NCBI RefSeq assembly: GCF_004014855.1
Contig: NZ_CP034930.1
Span: forward strand, 1,860,001 to 1,924,000
Origin: Apibacter raozihei
Lineage (GTDB): Bacteria; Bacteroidota; Bacteroidia; Flavobacteriales; Weeksellaceae
Reading direction: 5' to 3'
DNA: 64,000 nt
The position numbers and the translations under genes were made by a program. Shown piece after piece: positions 28,023 to 35,864 of the stretch. Below the pieces are notes generated by a model that saw only the letters and a program-made list of their open reading frames with translations, searched no databases and was not told the DNA's origin. The first letter of the stretch is position 1. Every line of letters begins with the position of its first letter.

Positions 28023-28889
28023 TTATAGAAGTAAATCCTGTATTAATTCCGGGTGAAATGTTCCTTCACAAATTTGTCTGACTTCACCCGTCATACGAAC
28101 CTCCCAATTATTTTTAACCTCAAGTTTGAGTTCTCCTCCAAGCATTTTTATAGTCACATTGGTATCAATAAGATTCTTTTTTCTTAAAACACTCGCAACA
28201 GCACATGAAGAGCTACCGGATGCAAGAGTAAATCCGGCCCCTCTTTCCCATATTAAAATTTGAACCTCATTTCTGGATATTATTTTAGCAAACTGTACAT
28301 TTATTCGATTGGGAAACATAAAATAATTTTCTATTTTCGGACCCCATTCTTTAATCTCTTCAACAACCAAATCGTCTTTAATAATTACGCAATGAGGGTT
28401 TCCCATAGAAACACAATTGATGGTGAAATTATGATTATCTATTGAAATAATTTTATCTTGAACTTCCTCATCTTTAAACTGAGTAGGAATTAAATGAGAA
28501 GTAAAAATAGCTTTTCCCATATCGACAGTTATTATTTTCGCTCTTTCGTTTTCAGTTTCAATAATATCAGCCGTTACAATTCCTCCTTTAGTTTCAACAG
28601 TAAATTGTTTTTTAGTAACAATATGATAATCGTAAACATATTTACAAAAAATTCGTAAACCATTTCCGCTTTTTTCAGCCTCTGAACCATCAGGGTTGTA
28701 TATTTTTAAACCAATATCGGCTCGTGAAGATGATGTTTTTAATAAAATACCATCCGAACCAATACCGAAATTAACATTACATATTCGGGATATAGACTTT
28801 GGATTTAGTTCAAAGGATATAGCATTTTCATCCAGAACAATATATTCATTTCCTAGTCCGTGGGTTTTTACAAAGCTATTTAGATTCAT
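28023..28889 (-). CDS. dapF: Diaminopimelate epimerase
   Basis: Interconverts LL- and meso-diaminopimelate for lysine and peptidoglycan. It has about 288 residues from the start at 28889 (MNLNSFVKTHGLGNEYIVLDE). A longer in-frame start at 28967 would read into the 3' end of the rnpB gene and is rejected. The two-domain pseudo-symmetric fold is clear: the first catalytic Cys is not in the canonical NCGNG context but in EKSGNGLRIFCKY (Ser occupies the usual Cys position), while the second is in ASGSSSCAVASVL. The SGNG variation deserves a check. The gene begins about 40 bases after the rnpB 3' end. Confidence 0.88.
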   Translation of the reverse strand: MNLNSFVKTHGLGNEYIVLDENAISFELNPKSISRICNVNFGIGSDGILLKTSSSRADIGLKIYNPDGSEAEKSGNGLRIFCKYVYDYHIVTKKQFTVETKGGIVTADIIETENERAKIITVDMGKAIFTSHLIPTQFKDEEVQDKIISIDNHNFTINCVSMGNPHCVIIKDDLVVEEIKEWGPKIENYFMFPNRINVQFAKIISRNEVQILIWERGAGFTLASGSSSCAVASVLRKKNLIDTNVTIKMLGGELKLEVKNNWEVRMTGEVRQICEGTFHPELIQDLLL

Positions 28890-28928
28890 CATGGGCAATT
28901 TTAGATACAATTCATTCATTGAAAATAA

Positions 28929-29243
28929 AAAAAGCAAATCAATAAGCCGGATTCTGTCAGTTTTCATTGCTGAAAAAAGCCCTGTTATTTATCTAGAATA
29001 AGAATTACTCCTTATTTCAAACTGCTTACCCCCCGGCATTGGACGGATAGCCCTTAATTCGCCGGTATACATAGCATTGCACCTCATAGAGTTTACCTGA
29101 TTTCACTACAGCCGAACTGTACATTCTTTCTGTTGCACTGGTCCTCATCTTACGATGGACGGGCGTTACCCGCTATGATATCCTATGGTGTCCGGACTTT
29201 CCTCTTCTACCATTAAATAGAAGCAACAAGGTTGATTTGCTTT
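28929..29243 (-). ncRNA. rnpB: RNase P RNA
   Basis: Read on the minus strand, the transcript contains GAGGAAAGTCCGGAC near its 5' end and ACAGAATCCGGCTTAT near its 3' end, the two universally conserved signatures of bacterial RNase P RNA. Its termini pair (AAGCAAATCAA with TTGATTTGCTT, stem P1). Further recognisable parts are GCGGGTAACGCCCG and the GGGGGGTAAGCAG stretch. Length is about 315 bases. It trims the 5' leader of tRNA precursors with RnpA. A T-run directly follows the 3' arm and can act as terminator. Confidence 0.95.
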
Positions 29244-29320
29244 GTGCAAAAATACAACTATTTATAAATAATACTAAAAATGCAGCTTTATTTAATATAT
29301 TTGCCCATATCATTAACTCT

Positions 29321-30025
29321 ATGTATTCATTAGAAGAACTTCAGGAAGGCAAAATATTTTCAATTAATAAACCATTAGATTGGACTTCTTTCGATATTGT
29401 AAATAAAATAAAATGGAGAATCCGCAAACATTTTAATATAAAAAAAATTAAAGTAGGGCATGCAGGAACTTTGGATCCTAAGGCTACAGGCCTATTAATT
29501 GTGTGTGTAGGAAAGGCAACCAAGCAAATTCAGCAGATTCAGGATGCCTCAAAAATATATACGGGCACAATAAAATTAGGAGTTCAAACCCCATCGTACG
29601 ATACAGAGACAGAGGAAATCAATTCAAAAAATTACGAATTTTTGACAGAAAAAATGATTAACAAAGCGGTTCATGAATTTATCGGAGAAGAAATTCAACA
29701 AATACCACCTGTTTTCTCAGCATTAAAAAAAGAGGGTAAACGACTGTATGAATTAGCCAGAAAAGGAGAGCAGGTAGACGTTCCTGCTAGAATGATTTCT
29801 ATTTACGATTTTAAAATTACTCAAATAGCATTACCCTATGTAGACTTTGAAGTACATTGCAGTAAAGGAACTTATATTCGTTCTTTAGCCCACGATTTTG
29901 GAAATCAATTAGGTACTGGCGGATATCTTACATCTTTACATAGAGCAAAAATAGGTGAATATGAAGTTGAAAAGGCAGATAACTCCATAATTTTGAATGA
30001 AAATTTCTTTTCGACCGGCGTCTAA
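29321..30025 (+). CDS. truB: tRNA pseudouridine-55 synthase
   Basis: Makes pseudouridine 55 in the T-loop of tRNAs. It has 234 residues from the start at 29321 (MYSLEELQEGKIFSINKPLDWTSF). An upstream in-frame TTG would add a poorly conserved leader. The catalytic Asp is in VGHAGTLDPKATGLL (GTLDP near residue 52), followed by the KTY-type loop near KIYTGTIKLG and the PPVFSALKKEGKRLYELAR segment. The C-terminal PUA domain is minimal. It overlaps the convergent regulator gene by four bases and is divergent from rnpB. Confidence 0.93.
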   Translation: MYSLEELQEGKIFSINKPLDWTSFDIVNKIKWRIRKHFNIKKIKVGHAGTLDPKATGLLIVCVGKATKQIQQIQDASKIYTGTIKLGVQTPSYDTETEEINSKNYEFLTEKMINKAVHEFIGEEIQQIPPVFSALKKEGKRLYELARKGEQVDVPARMISIYDFKITQIALPYVDFEVHCSKGTYIRSLAHDFGNQLGTGGYLTSLHRAKIGEYEVEKADNSIILNENFFSTGV

Positions 30026-30801
30026 CGGGCAATTACAACCTCAATGCCAAGATCTTCAAGTTTTTCAACGTCTTTGGAAGAAATGCCCTCATCTGTAATC
30101 AAGACATGTATTTTGTCCAGGTCTATAATTTTACCAAATCCACGTTTTCCTATTTTAGTTGAATCAGCCAAAACAATAATTTTTTCTGAATTATTAATCA
30201 TAAGTTGATTCATTTTAGCTTCCATAGTGCTTGATGTAGATAATCCGAATTCATAATCTAATCCATCACCTCCAATGAAAAGCTTATTACAGGCATAGTT
30301 GCTAATCATTAGTTCTGCATACGGCCCCATTACAGATCCGGATTTGGTTCTTACGTCACCTCCCAGTTGTATCACATCAAAATTAGGATTTCCGTAAAGT
30401 AGCATTGCAGGTTTCAGAGAAGAAGTAAGAATGGTTAATTTTTCATAATTATTACTGATCACCTGAGCAATCATTTGTGTTGTCGTGCCCGATGAAATAA
30501 TTATAAAATCATTATCTTCAATAAAGTTGAGCGCAGCTTTGGCTATTTTTGTTTTTTCTTCTACCTGTATAGTTTCTTTTTTGTTAATATGACGCTCTTC
30601 AACAATAAAAGATTCTCTTGTGGCTCCGCCGTGGGTTCGATATAATTTGCCTATTTTTTCCAGATGAGTTAAATCTTTCCGAATCGTAACAGCAGATACG
30701 TTTAGCTTTTTACAAAGTTCAGTTACGGAAACGTAATGATTTAAATTTAATTCATCTAATATTTCTTGTTGTCTTATATTGTTTATATTATTATTTTTCA
30801 T
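30022..30801 (-). CDS. DeoR/GlpR-family transcriptional repressor
   Basis: A 259-residue DeoR-family regulator. The N-terminal winged HTH spans residues about 8-60 (QQEILDELNLNHYVSVTEL, then LNVSAVTIRKDLTHLEKIG, RTHGGA). The C-terminal sugar-phosphate-binding domain has SSGTTTQMIAQ near 105, the GGDVRTKSGSVMG stretch and IVLADSTKIGKRGF near 215. Family members typically repress sugar- or polyol-phosphate genes until a phosphorylated intermediate binds. It sits at the left edge of the polyol island, divergent from the glpF-like gene, and is the obvious candidate regulator. It probably also represses itself, since TTTCGAA elements lie in its promoter region. Confidence 0.88.
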   Translation of the reverse strand: MKNNNINNIRQQEILDELNLNHYVSVTELCKKLNVSAVTIRKDLTHLEKIGKLYRTHGGATRESFIVEERHINKKETIQVEEKTKIAKAALNFIEDNDFIIISSGTTTQMIAQVISNNYEKLTILTSSLKPAMLLYGNPNFDVIQLGGDVRTKSGSVMGPYAELMISNYACNKLFIGGDGLDYEFGLSTSSTMEAKMNQLMINNSEKIIVLADSTKIGKRGFGKIIDLDKIHVLITDEGISSKDVEKLEDLGIEVVIAR

Positions 30802-30865
30802 TAATTATACTGTTCTTATTTTGTTTATAGGTTAAAGAGAAAAAATAAAAGCTTTTAGATTAACG

Positions 30866-30873
30866 CAAAATTA
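30866..30873 (-). promoter_or_regulatory. -7 box for the DeoR-family gene
   Basis: CAAAATTA reads TAATTTTG on the minus strand, 65 bases upstream of the regulator start. No -33 element at standard spacing. Confidence 0.4.
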
Positions 30874-30934
30874 TATATTTTATATCAATGAAAAAAATTA
30901 AAGTTATTTTTTCTTACATGAAAAATAAGTAAGC

Positions 30935-31088
30935 TTTCGAAATAGAAAATATGTTTTTTTGGTGTTAAATTATTGTTTATTAATGTTTTGTTTGTATTTT
31001 TGTATTATATGTTCGAAATTAAACACTTACGTAATTATGTCAACTGTCATGAAAAAAATTGCGATTTATCATTGTTTAGTTTCGATTT
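30935..31088. promoter_or_regulatory. Cluster of TTTCGAA-like elements: candidate DeoR/GlpR operators
   Basis: Three related elements occur in the divergent region between the regulator and the facilitator: TTTCGAAA (30935-30942), ATGTTCGAAAT (31009-31019) and TTTCGATTT (31080-31088). The last lies inside the spacer of the best facilitator promoter, where a bound repressor would block polymerase. The second resembles a half-site of the E. coli GlpR operator as I recall it (ATGTTCG). Similar elements are found at 43148 and 48573 in the other two regulatory gaps of the island. Confidence 0.45.
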
Positions 31089-31102
31089 AGTAAATATATT
31101 TG
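31073..31102 (+). promoter_or_regulatory. Bacteroidota promoter for the facilitator/AraM/AraD/AraB gene group
   Basis: TTG (31073-31075), a 19-base spacer and TATATTTG (31095-31102) match the -33/-7 pattern exactly as in the tssD promoter. The leader to the start at 31173 would be about 65 bases. The rest of the 371-base gap is AT-rich and holds no gene. Confidence 0.65.
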
Positions 31103-31172
31103 TTGTGTCTAAAATTAAGTATTAATCATTTAATAAAAAAGAAAATTTAACTAAACCCAAAAATTTGAAATT

Positions 31173-32009
31173 ATGGATCAAGTATTAACAACAAAATTCG
31201 TAGGGGAGCTTATAGGTTCCTTTTCACTAATAGCCTTCGGATGTGGAATAAACATGAATCTCAGTTTAAATAAAAGTTACGGAGCCGGAAATAAAGCTGC
31301 TTTGAGTGGGCCTCTTGCCTGGGGTTTCGCAGTTGCAATGTCTGTAATTATATCTTCACCTTTTAACAGTGGTGGTCATTTTAACCCTGCAGTGAGTTTA
31401 GGTCTGGCAGTAGCCGGATTATTCAATTGGGCTTATGTATTGCCATACGTAGTAGCTCAGTTTATAGGATGTTTTCTTGGAGCAATAACCGTTTGGTTCG
31501 TTTATCGTGGTCATTTTAAAGCCACTAAAGATCAGCCGGGTACTCTTTTAGGGGTATTTGCAACCAGCTCATCAATACGCGAGAATAATTCAGTAAACAA
31601 TTTTAGTTCAGAGATGCTTGCAACATTTTTCCTTGTGCTAATAGTTTCATGTATGTCATCTCTACCTTTAGGTGCTGCAAGTGTAGGAGAAGCAGCCGGA
31701 ACCGTTGGTTTTGGAGCTATCGGAGCATTGCCTGCTGGTTTCATGATATTTACCATAGGTATGGCATTTGGTGGGATTACAGGATGGTCTTTAAATCCAG
31801 CCAGAGATTTGATGCCTCGTTTGGCGCATCAGATTTTGCCAATTGAAGGTAAAGGAGGAAGTGATTGGGGCTATGGATTTTTGTATGCTTCAATAGCTCC
31901 GCTTATCGGAGCATCTATCGCTGGAGTTTTGTATGGCGTTATCGGTGGATATTTTGATGAATCCATCCGTGAATTCGTTATCAGCACATTTTCACTAACT
32001 AATTTTTAG
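31173..32009 (+). CDS. Glycerol/polyol facilitator (aquaglyceroporin, MIP family)
   Basis: A 278-residue inner-membrane channel with six transmembrane helices and two re-entrant NPA loops: NPAVSLGL (residues 71-73) and NPARDLMP (208-212). The Asp directly after NPAR marks the GlpF (aquaglyceroporin) branch. The aromatic/Arg filter corresponds to Trp50, Trp205 and Arg211. E. coli GlpF has Trp48, Phe200 and Arg206, so Phe is replaced by Trp here and the pore may be tuned to a different polyol. It has the strongest promoter of the island and is the only recognisable transporter in it, so substrate entry is probably by passive diffusion. Confidence 0.9.
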   Translation: MDQVLTTKFVGELIGSFSLIAFGCGINMNLSLNKSYGAGNKAALSGPLAWGFAVAMSVIISSPFNSGGHFNPAVSLGLAVAGLFNWAYVLPYVVAQFIGCFLGAITVWFVYRGHFKATKDQPGTLLGVFATSSSIRENNSVNNFSSEMLATFFLVLIVSCMSSLPLGAASVGEAAGTVGFGAIGALPAGFMIFTIGMAFGGITGWSLNPARDLMPRLAHQILPIEGKGGSDWGYGFLYASIAPLIGASIAGVLYGVIGGYFDESIREFVISTFSLTNF

Positions 32010-32018
32010 ATATAAAAA

Positions 32019-32037
32019 GATTACCTGATAAGTAATC
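32019..32037. repeat. Small stem-loop between facilitator and transaldolase genes
   Basis: GATTAC and GTAATC arms around a 7-base loop are not followed by a T-run. This is more likely an mRNA processing or stability element than a full terminator. Confidence 0.4.
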
Positions 32038-32076
32038 GTATAAAATAAAATTATAAACCTATAAGTATTTAATCAG

Positions 32077-32727
32077 ATGAAATTTTTTATTGACACAGCA
32101 GACTTAGAGCAAATAAAAAAAGCTCAGGAATTAGGGGTATTAGATGGTGTAACAACTAATCCTTCAATTATGGCTAAAGTAGGAATTACAGGGAAAGAAA
32201 ATATTCATGCGCATTATAAAGCAATATGCGAGATAGTAGACGGTGATGTAAGCGCAGAAGTATTATCCACAGATTATGAAGGAATGATTAGGGAAGGTGA
32301 AGAATTGGCTAAAATTGATAATCAGATTACGGTTAAAATTCCCATGATTTATGATGGAATAAGAGCTATTAAATATTTTTCAGGAAAAGGTATTAAAACG
32401 AATTGTACGCTGGTATTTTCAGCTGGACAAGCAATCCTTGCAGCTAAAGCAGGAGCAACTTACGTTTCTCCTTTTATAGGTCGTCTGGATGATATATCAA
32501 CCGATGGATTGAATCTCATAGAAGACATACGAACTATCTATGATAATTATGGCTATAGAACTGAAATACTTGCTGCATCAGTGCGATCTCCTATGCATAT
32601 TATCAATTGTGCGAAAATAGGAGCGGACGTAATAACAGCTCCATTAGCTCCAATAGTAGGGTTATTAAAGCACCCTTTAACCGATAATGGACTAGCACAA
32701 TTTATAGAAGACGCCAAAAAACTTTAA
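32077..32727 (+). CDS. tal: Transaldolase, small TalC/FSA-type
   Basis: 216 residues of the short class I aldolase family that contains both transaldolases and fructose-6-phosphate aldolases. The Schiff-base Lys is Lys87 in TVKIPM. The two diagnostic positions are Glu61 (SAEVLS; Gln59 in E. coli FsaA) and Phe133 ([10 protein letters not shown]; Tyr131 in FsaA). Both are the transaldolase residues, so transfer of dihydroxyacetone between sugar phosphates is inferred, not release of free dihydroxyacetone. It follows the facilitator by 67 bases and feeds pentose phosphates to fructose 6-phosphate together with the transketolases. Confidence 0.9.
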   Translation: MKFFIDTADLEQIKKAQELGVLDGVTTNPSIMAKVGITGKENIHAHYKAICEIVDGDVSAEVLSTDYEGMIREGEELAKIDNQITVKIPMIYDGIRAIKYFSGKGIKTNCTLVFSAGQAILAAKAGATYVSPFIGRLDDISTDGLNLIEDIRTIYDNYGYRTEILAASVRSPMHIINCAKIGADVITAPLAPIVGLLKHPLTDNGLAQFIEDAKKL

Positions 32728-32763
32728 TAGACCTTTAAATATATTAACCTTAAAAAAAACAAA

Positions 32764-34182
32764 ATGTCAAAAGAAAGTATAGCCTCAGCCCTGAAGCAGG
32801 CAACCGAAACTAAGTTTTTAGAAATTGGCTCAGATATAATTAATAAAGTTCCTGAAATATTTGCTGCACAGTTTCCAGGAAAAAAGGCCATAGTGATAGC
32901 AGATCCTAATACTTATAAAGTAGCGGGTGAAAAAGTCCACAAAGCTCTAAAAGAAGCTGGTTTAGAAGGAGAGGAGCCTTATATATTAGATGATCCTAAT
33001 TTATATGCAGACTATGTGTTTGTAGAAAAAATAAGAGATTATCTGAAAGATAAAGATGTAACGCCAGTAGCCGTAGGTTCAGGAGTAATAAACGACTTGG
33101 CAAAAAGAGCAAGTTCAGAACTTAAAAGGTCTTATATGTGTGTAGCAACAGCTGCATCTATGGATGGTTATTCCTCTGCAGGAGCTTCCATAACTAACAA
33201 AGGGGCTAAAATTACTCATGCTTGTGAAGCACCAAAAGCTTTGCTTGCGGATATTGATATTATTGCAGATGCTCCACCATTAATGACTGCTTCAGGATAT
33301 GCAGATTTATACGCTAAAGTTGTTTCCGGTGCAGATTGGTTATTAGCAGCAGAATTGGCAGATCCACAAAATCCTAAAAAAGGAATTGAACCCATGACCA
33401 GTGCATGGAATATAGTACAGGATGGATTAGCTGAAGCATTACAAGATCCGGAAGGAGCTAAAAAGGGAGAGCATAAAGCAATCGAATTATTAACTGAAGG
33501 TTTAATGTTAGGAGGTTTTGCAATGCAATCTATGGAATCGTGGGGCGCAGGAGTAAGTAGACCTGCCTCTGGATCTGAACATCAGTTCAGTCATTTATGG
33601 GATATGGAACATCATACTTTCAAAGGTGAAATGGCAAAAAAATTCGGTTTATATCCCAATCAGGATGAACAAGCTCCTTCTCATGGGTTTAAAGTTGGTA
33701 TAGGTACGTTGGCAATTACGGCCATGTATGAACTGATGTTAAAAACTCCTGTAGAAGAATTGGATATTGATGCTGCAGTAGAAAAATGGCCTTCGCTGGA
33801 AGAGCAGTTAAAAGAGATAGATGAAATGTTTGGAGGTTCGGACATTCATCCTTTTGCTACAACTCAGACTACAGATAAATATGTATCCAAAGAAGAATTA
33901 AAAGAACAGCTGACTAAAATCAAAAATAACTGGCCTGCGTTAAAAGAAAGTATTAGGAAACAAGTAATACCTTATAATGAAACTAAAAAACGCTTGGCAG
34001 CTGTAGGAGCACCAGTTGAGCCCGAAGAAATAGGAATAGACAGAAACAGGCTTAGAGAAAGTTTCTATAGAGCGCATAAAATAAGGAGCAGATATACAAT
34101 TCTTGATTTTGCTTACAGAGCCGGATATTTTGACCAATGGGTAAATGAATTATTCGGTGAAAACGGAGTTTTAAAAGGTTAA
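32764..34182 (+). CDS. AraM/EgsA-like NAD(P)-dependent polyol-phosphate dehydrogenase
   Basis: 472 residues of the sn-glycerol-1-phosphate dehydrogenase (AraM/EgsA) family, related to iron-containing dehydrogenases and dehydroquinate synthase. It has the nucleotide-binding VAVGSGVINDLAKR near residue 100, the metal Asp in AASMDGYSSAGAS near 137, the His-rich SGSEHQFSHLWDMEHH near 273, and APSHGFKVGIGT near 309. At 472 residues it is longer than B. subtilis AraM (about 395) because of a C-terminal extension. Neighbours are an AraL-like phosphatase, AraD and AraB-like kinases, as in the Bacillus ara operon. The substrate could be glycerol 1-phosphate, but the context suggests a pentitol phosphate. 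Confidence 0.85.
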   Translation: MSKESIASALKQATETKFLEIGSDIINKVPEIFAAQFPGKKAIVIADPNTYKVAGEKVHKALKEAGLEGEEPYILDDPNLYADYVFVEKIRDYLKDKDVTPVAVGSGVINDLAKRASSELKRSYMCVATAASMDGYSSAGASITNKGAKITHACEAPKALLADIDIIADAPPLMTASGYADLYAKVVSGADWLLAAELADPQNPKKGIEPMTSAWNIVQDGLAEALQDPEGAKKGEHKAIELLTEGLMLGGFAMQSMESWGAGVSRPASGSEHQFSHLWDMEHHTFKGEMAKKFGLYPNQDEQAPSHGFKVGIGTLAITAMYELMLKTPVEELDIDAAVEKWPSLEEQLKEIDEMFGGSDIHPFATTQTTDKYVSKEELKEQLTKIKNNWPALKESIRKQVIPYNETKKRLAAVGAPVEPEEIGIDRNRLRESFYRAHKIRSRYTILDFAYRAGYFDQWVNELFGENGVLKG

Positions 34183-34191
34183 TATTTTAAA

Positions 34192-34234
34192 GTAAACCGC
34201 ATCCCGTAATTTAAACAATTACGGATGTGGTTTA
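34192..34234. repeat. Long stem-loop between the dehydrogenase and HAD genes
   Basis: TAAACCGCATCCCGTAAT and ATTACGGATGTGGTTTA can pair over about 17 bases with one bulge and one wobble. No T-run follows, so it may attenuate or protect the transcript inside the operon, not end it. Confidence 0.5.
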
Positions 34235-34254
34235 AATAAAGTCCAGATTATCAA

Positions 34255-35118
34255 ATGAAAAATTATATAACAGATATAAAACAATTAACTCCCGAATTAC
34301 AGGAAAAAATAAAAAAACTAAAACATGTTGCTTTGGATATGGATGGTACCATTTATAACGGAACAACACTTTTTCCTTATACGATAAGTTTTTTGGAAAG
34401 ATTAAAAAAAATAGGAGTCAGTCATTCTTTTCTTACCAATAATCCATCAAGAAGTATTTCGGATTACTTAAAAAAACTTGAAAAATTAGGTATACCTGCA
34501 ACAGAAGAAGAAATGTATTCTTCAGCTGTAGCTACAATTGATTACCTTAAAAATGAACATCCGGAAGTAAAAAAACTTTTCATTCTGGGAACTCCCAGTA
34601 TGGTAGAACAATTTGAAAATTCAGGCTATATATCCACCTCAGATTCAGCGGAAGACGTGCCAGATGCCTTAGTCGTGGCCTTTGACATGACTTTAACCTA
34701 CGATAGATTATGCAGGGCTGCCTGGTGGGCTAAACAAGGTGTACTCTATGTAGCAACTAATCCGGATAGGGTATGTCCAACCGATCAACCTAATGTATTA
34801 GTGGATTGTGCCTCTATTTATGCTTGTATCGAAACAGCTACAGGCAGAACTCCTGATTTGGTTTTAGGAAAACCTCAAAAAGAGATGTTAGACGGGATCT
34901 TGAATAGTAAAAAGTTGAAACCTGAGCAGATAGCTATGGTAGGAGATCGAATTTATACCGATATGATGATGGCTCACAATGCAGGAGCATTTGGAGTCTT
35001 GGTTCTGACAGGAGAGGCAACTTTGGAAGACGCACAAAATGCAGAACCTGAATTGGATCTAATTGTACCTAGTATTGAAGTACTTGGAGAATTAATTGAA
35101 TACACCAGAGATAAATAA
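34255..35118 (+). CDS. HAD-IIA phosphatase (NagD/AraL-like)
   Basis: A 287-residue HAD hydrolase, subfamily IIA. Motif I is LDMDGTIYNG (nucleophile Asp near residue 26), motif II FLTNNPSRS near 60, motif III around LGKPQKEML near 203, and motif IV MVGDRIYTDMMMA near 221. NagD/AraL enzymes dephosphorylate small sugar or polyol phosphates with broad specificity. In Bacillus, AraL may protect against accumulation of pathway phosphates. It lies between the AraM-like dehydrogenase and AraD (5-base gap), repeating the L-M-D association of the Bacillus ara operon. Confidence 0.85.
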   Translation: MKNYITDIKQLTPELQEKIKKLKHVALDMDGTIYNGTTLFPYTISFLERLKKIGVSHSFLTNNPSRSISDYLKKLEKLGIPATEEEMYSSAVATIDYLKNEHPEVKKLFILGTPSMVEQFENSGYISTSDSAEDVPDALVVAFDMTLTYDRLCRAAWWAKQGVLYVATNPDRVCPTDQPNVLVDCASIYACIETATGRTPDLVLGKPQKEMLDGILNSKKLKPEQIAMVGDRIYTDMMMAHNAGAFGVLVLTGEATLEDAQNAEPELDLIVPSIEVLGELIEYTRDK

Positions 35119-35123
35119 ATAAA

Positions 35124-35822
35124 ATGGGAAAATATAGTTATATAAAAGAAGAAGCTTACGAAGGAAACCTTAAATTACCAAAATTAAATTTAGTATTATT
35201 TACTTGGGGAAACGTAAGTGCAGCAGATCATAATGAAGGAGTTTTTGCCATAAAACCTAGTGGAGTACCCTATGAAAAATTAACTATTGAAAGTATGGTA
35301 ATCGTAGATTTTGAAGGAAATGTGGTTGAAGGCAAATTAAAACCATCATCCGATACTCCTACGCATGCCGTATTGTATAAGCATTGGAAAGATGTAAATG
35401 GAATAGCTCATACACATAGTACCTATGCTACTTCCTGGGCTCAGGCTCAATTAGATATTCCGATTTTCGGGACTACGCATGCAGATCATAACACCTCAGA
35501 TATACCTTGTGCTCCTCCAATGAGTGATGAAATGATAGAAGGTAACTATGAATATCAGACAGGATTTCAAATTCTGGACATATTGAAAAACAAAGGACTT
35601 AAACATCAGGAGATGGAAATGGTTCTAGTGGGAAACCATGCACCTTTTACATGGGGAGAATCTGCAGAAAAAGCAGTATATAATAGTGCCGTGTTGGAAA
35701 ATGTTGCGAAAATGGCCTATCTAACCAGACAGATTAATCCTGAATCTCCAAGATTAAAAGACGCTCTCATTAACAAGCACTACGACAGAAAGCATGGTTA
35801 TCATGCTTATTACGGACAATAA
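35124..35822 (+). CDS. araD: L-ribulose-5-phosphate 4-epimerase
   Basis: A 232-residue class II aldolase-fold epimerase that converts L-ribulose 5-phosphate to D-xylulose 5-phosphate, using zinc. It aligns along its whole length with E. coli AraD from memory: FTWGNVSA, IKPSGV, KPSSDTPTHAVLY near residue 70, zinc His residues in AHTHST near 95 and in NHAPFTWG near 171, and the C-terminal KHGYHAYYGQ carrying the catalytic Tyr. UlaF/SgbE are close relatives with the same reaction. There is no L-arabinose isomerase in the window, so its L-ribulose phosphate must arise another way. Confidence 0.92.
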   Translation: MGKYSYIKEEAYEGNLKLPKLNLVLFTWGNVSAADHNEGVFAIKPSGVPYEKLTIESMVIVDFEGNVVEGKLKPSSDTPTHAVLYKHWKDVNGIAHTHSTYATSWAQAQLDIPIFGTTHADHNTSDIPCAPPMSDEMIEGNYEYQTGFQILDILKNKGLKHQEMEMVLVGNHAPFTWGESAEKAVYNSAVLENVAKMAYLTRQINPESPRLKDALINKHYDRKHGYHAYYGQ

Positions 35823-35864
35823 GATCCGATACAATACAAAAATAAAACTAAACAAATCAAAAAA

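Noticed and set aside
28887-28967. Longer dapF start
   Set aside because: It would read into the conserved 3' end of rnpB, and the extra residues do not fit the DapF N-terminus.
28696-29001. Plus-strand open frame opposite dapF and rnpB
   Set aside because: It is a shadow of dapF and structural RNA, with no plausible protein features.
32077-32727. Annotation as fructose-6-phosphate aldolase
   Set aside because: Diagnostic residues are Glu61 and Phe133, which are the transaldolase pair.
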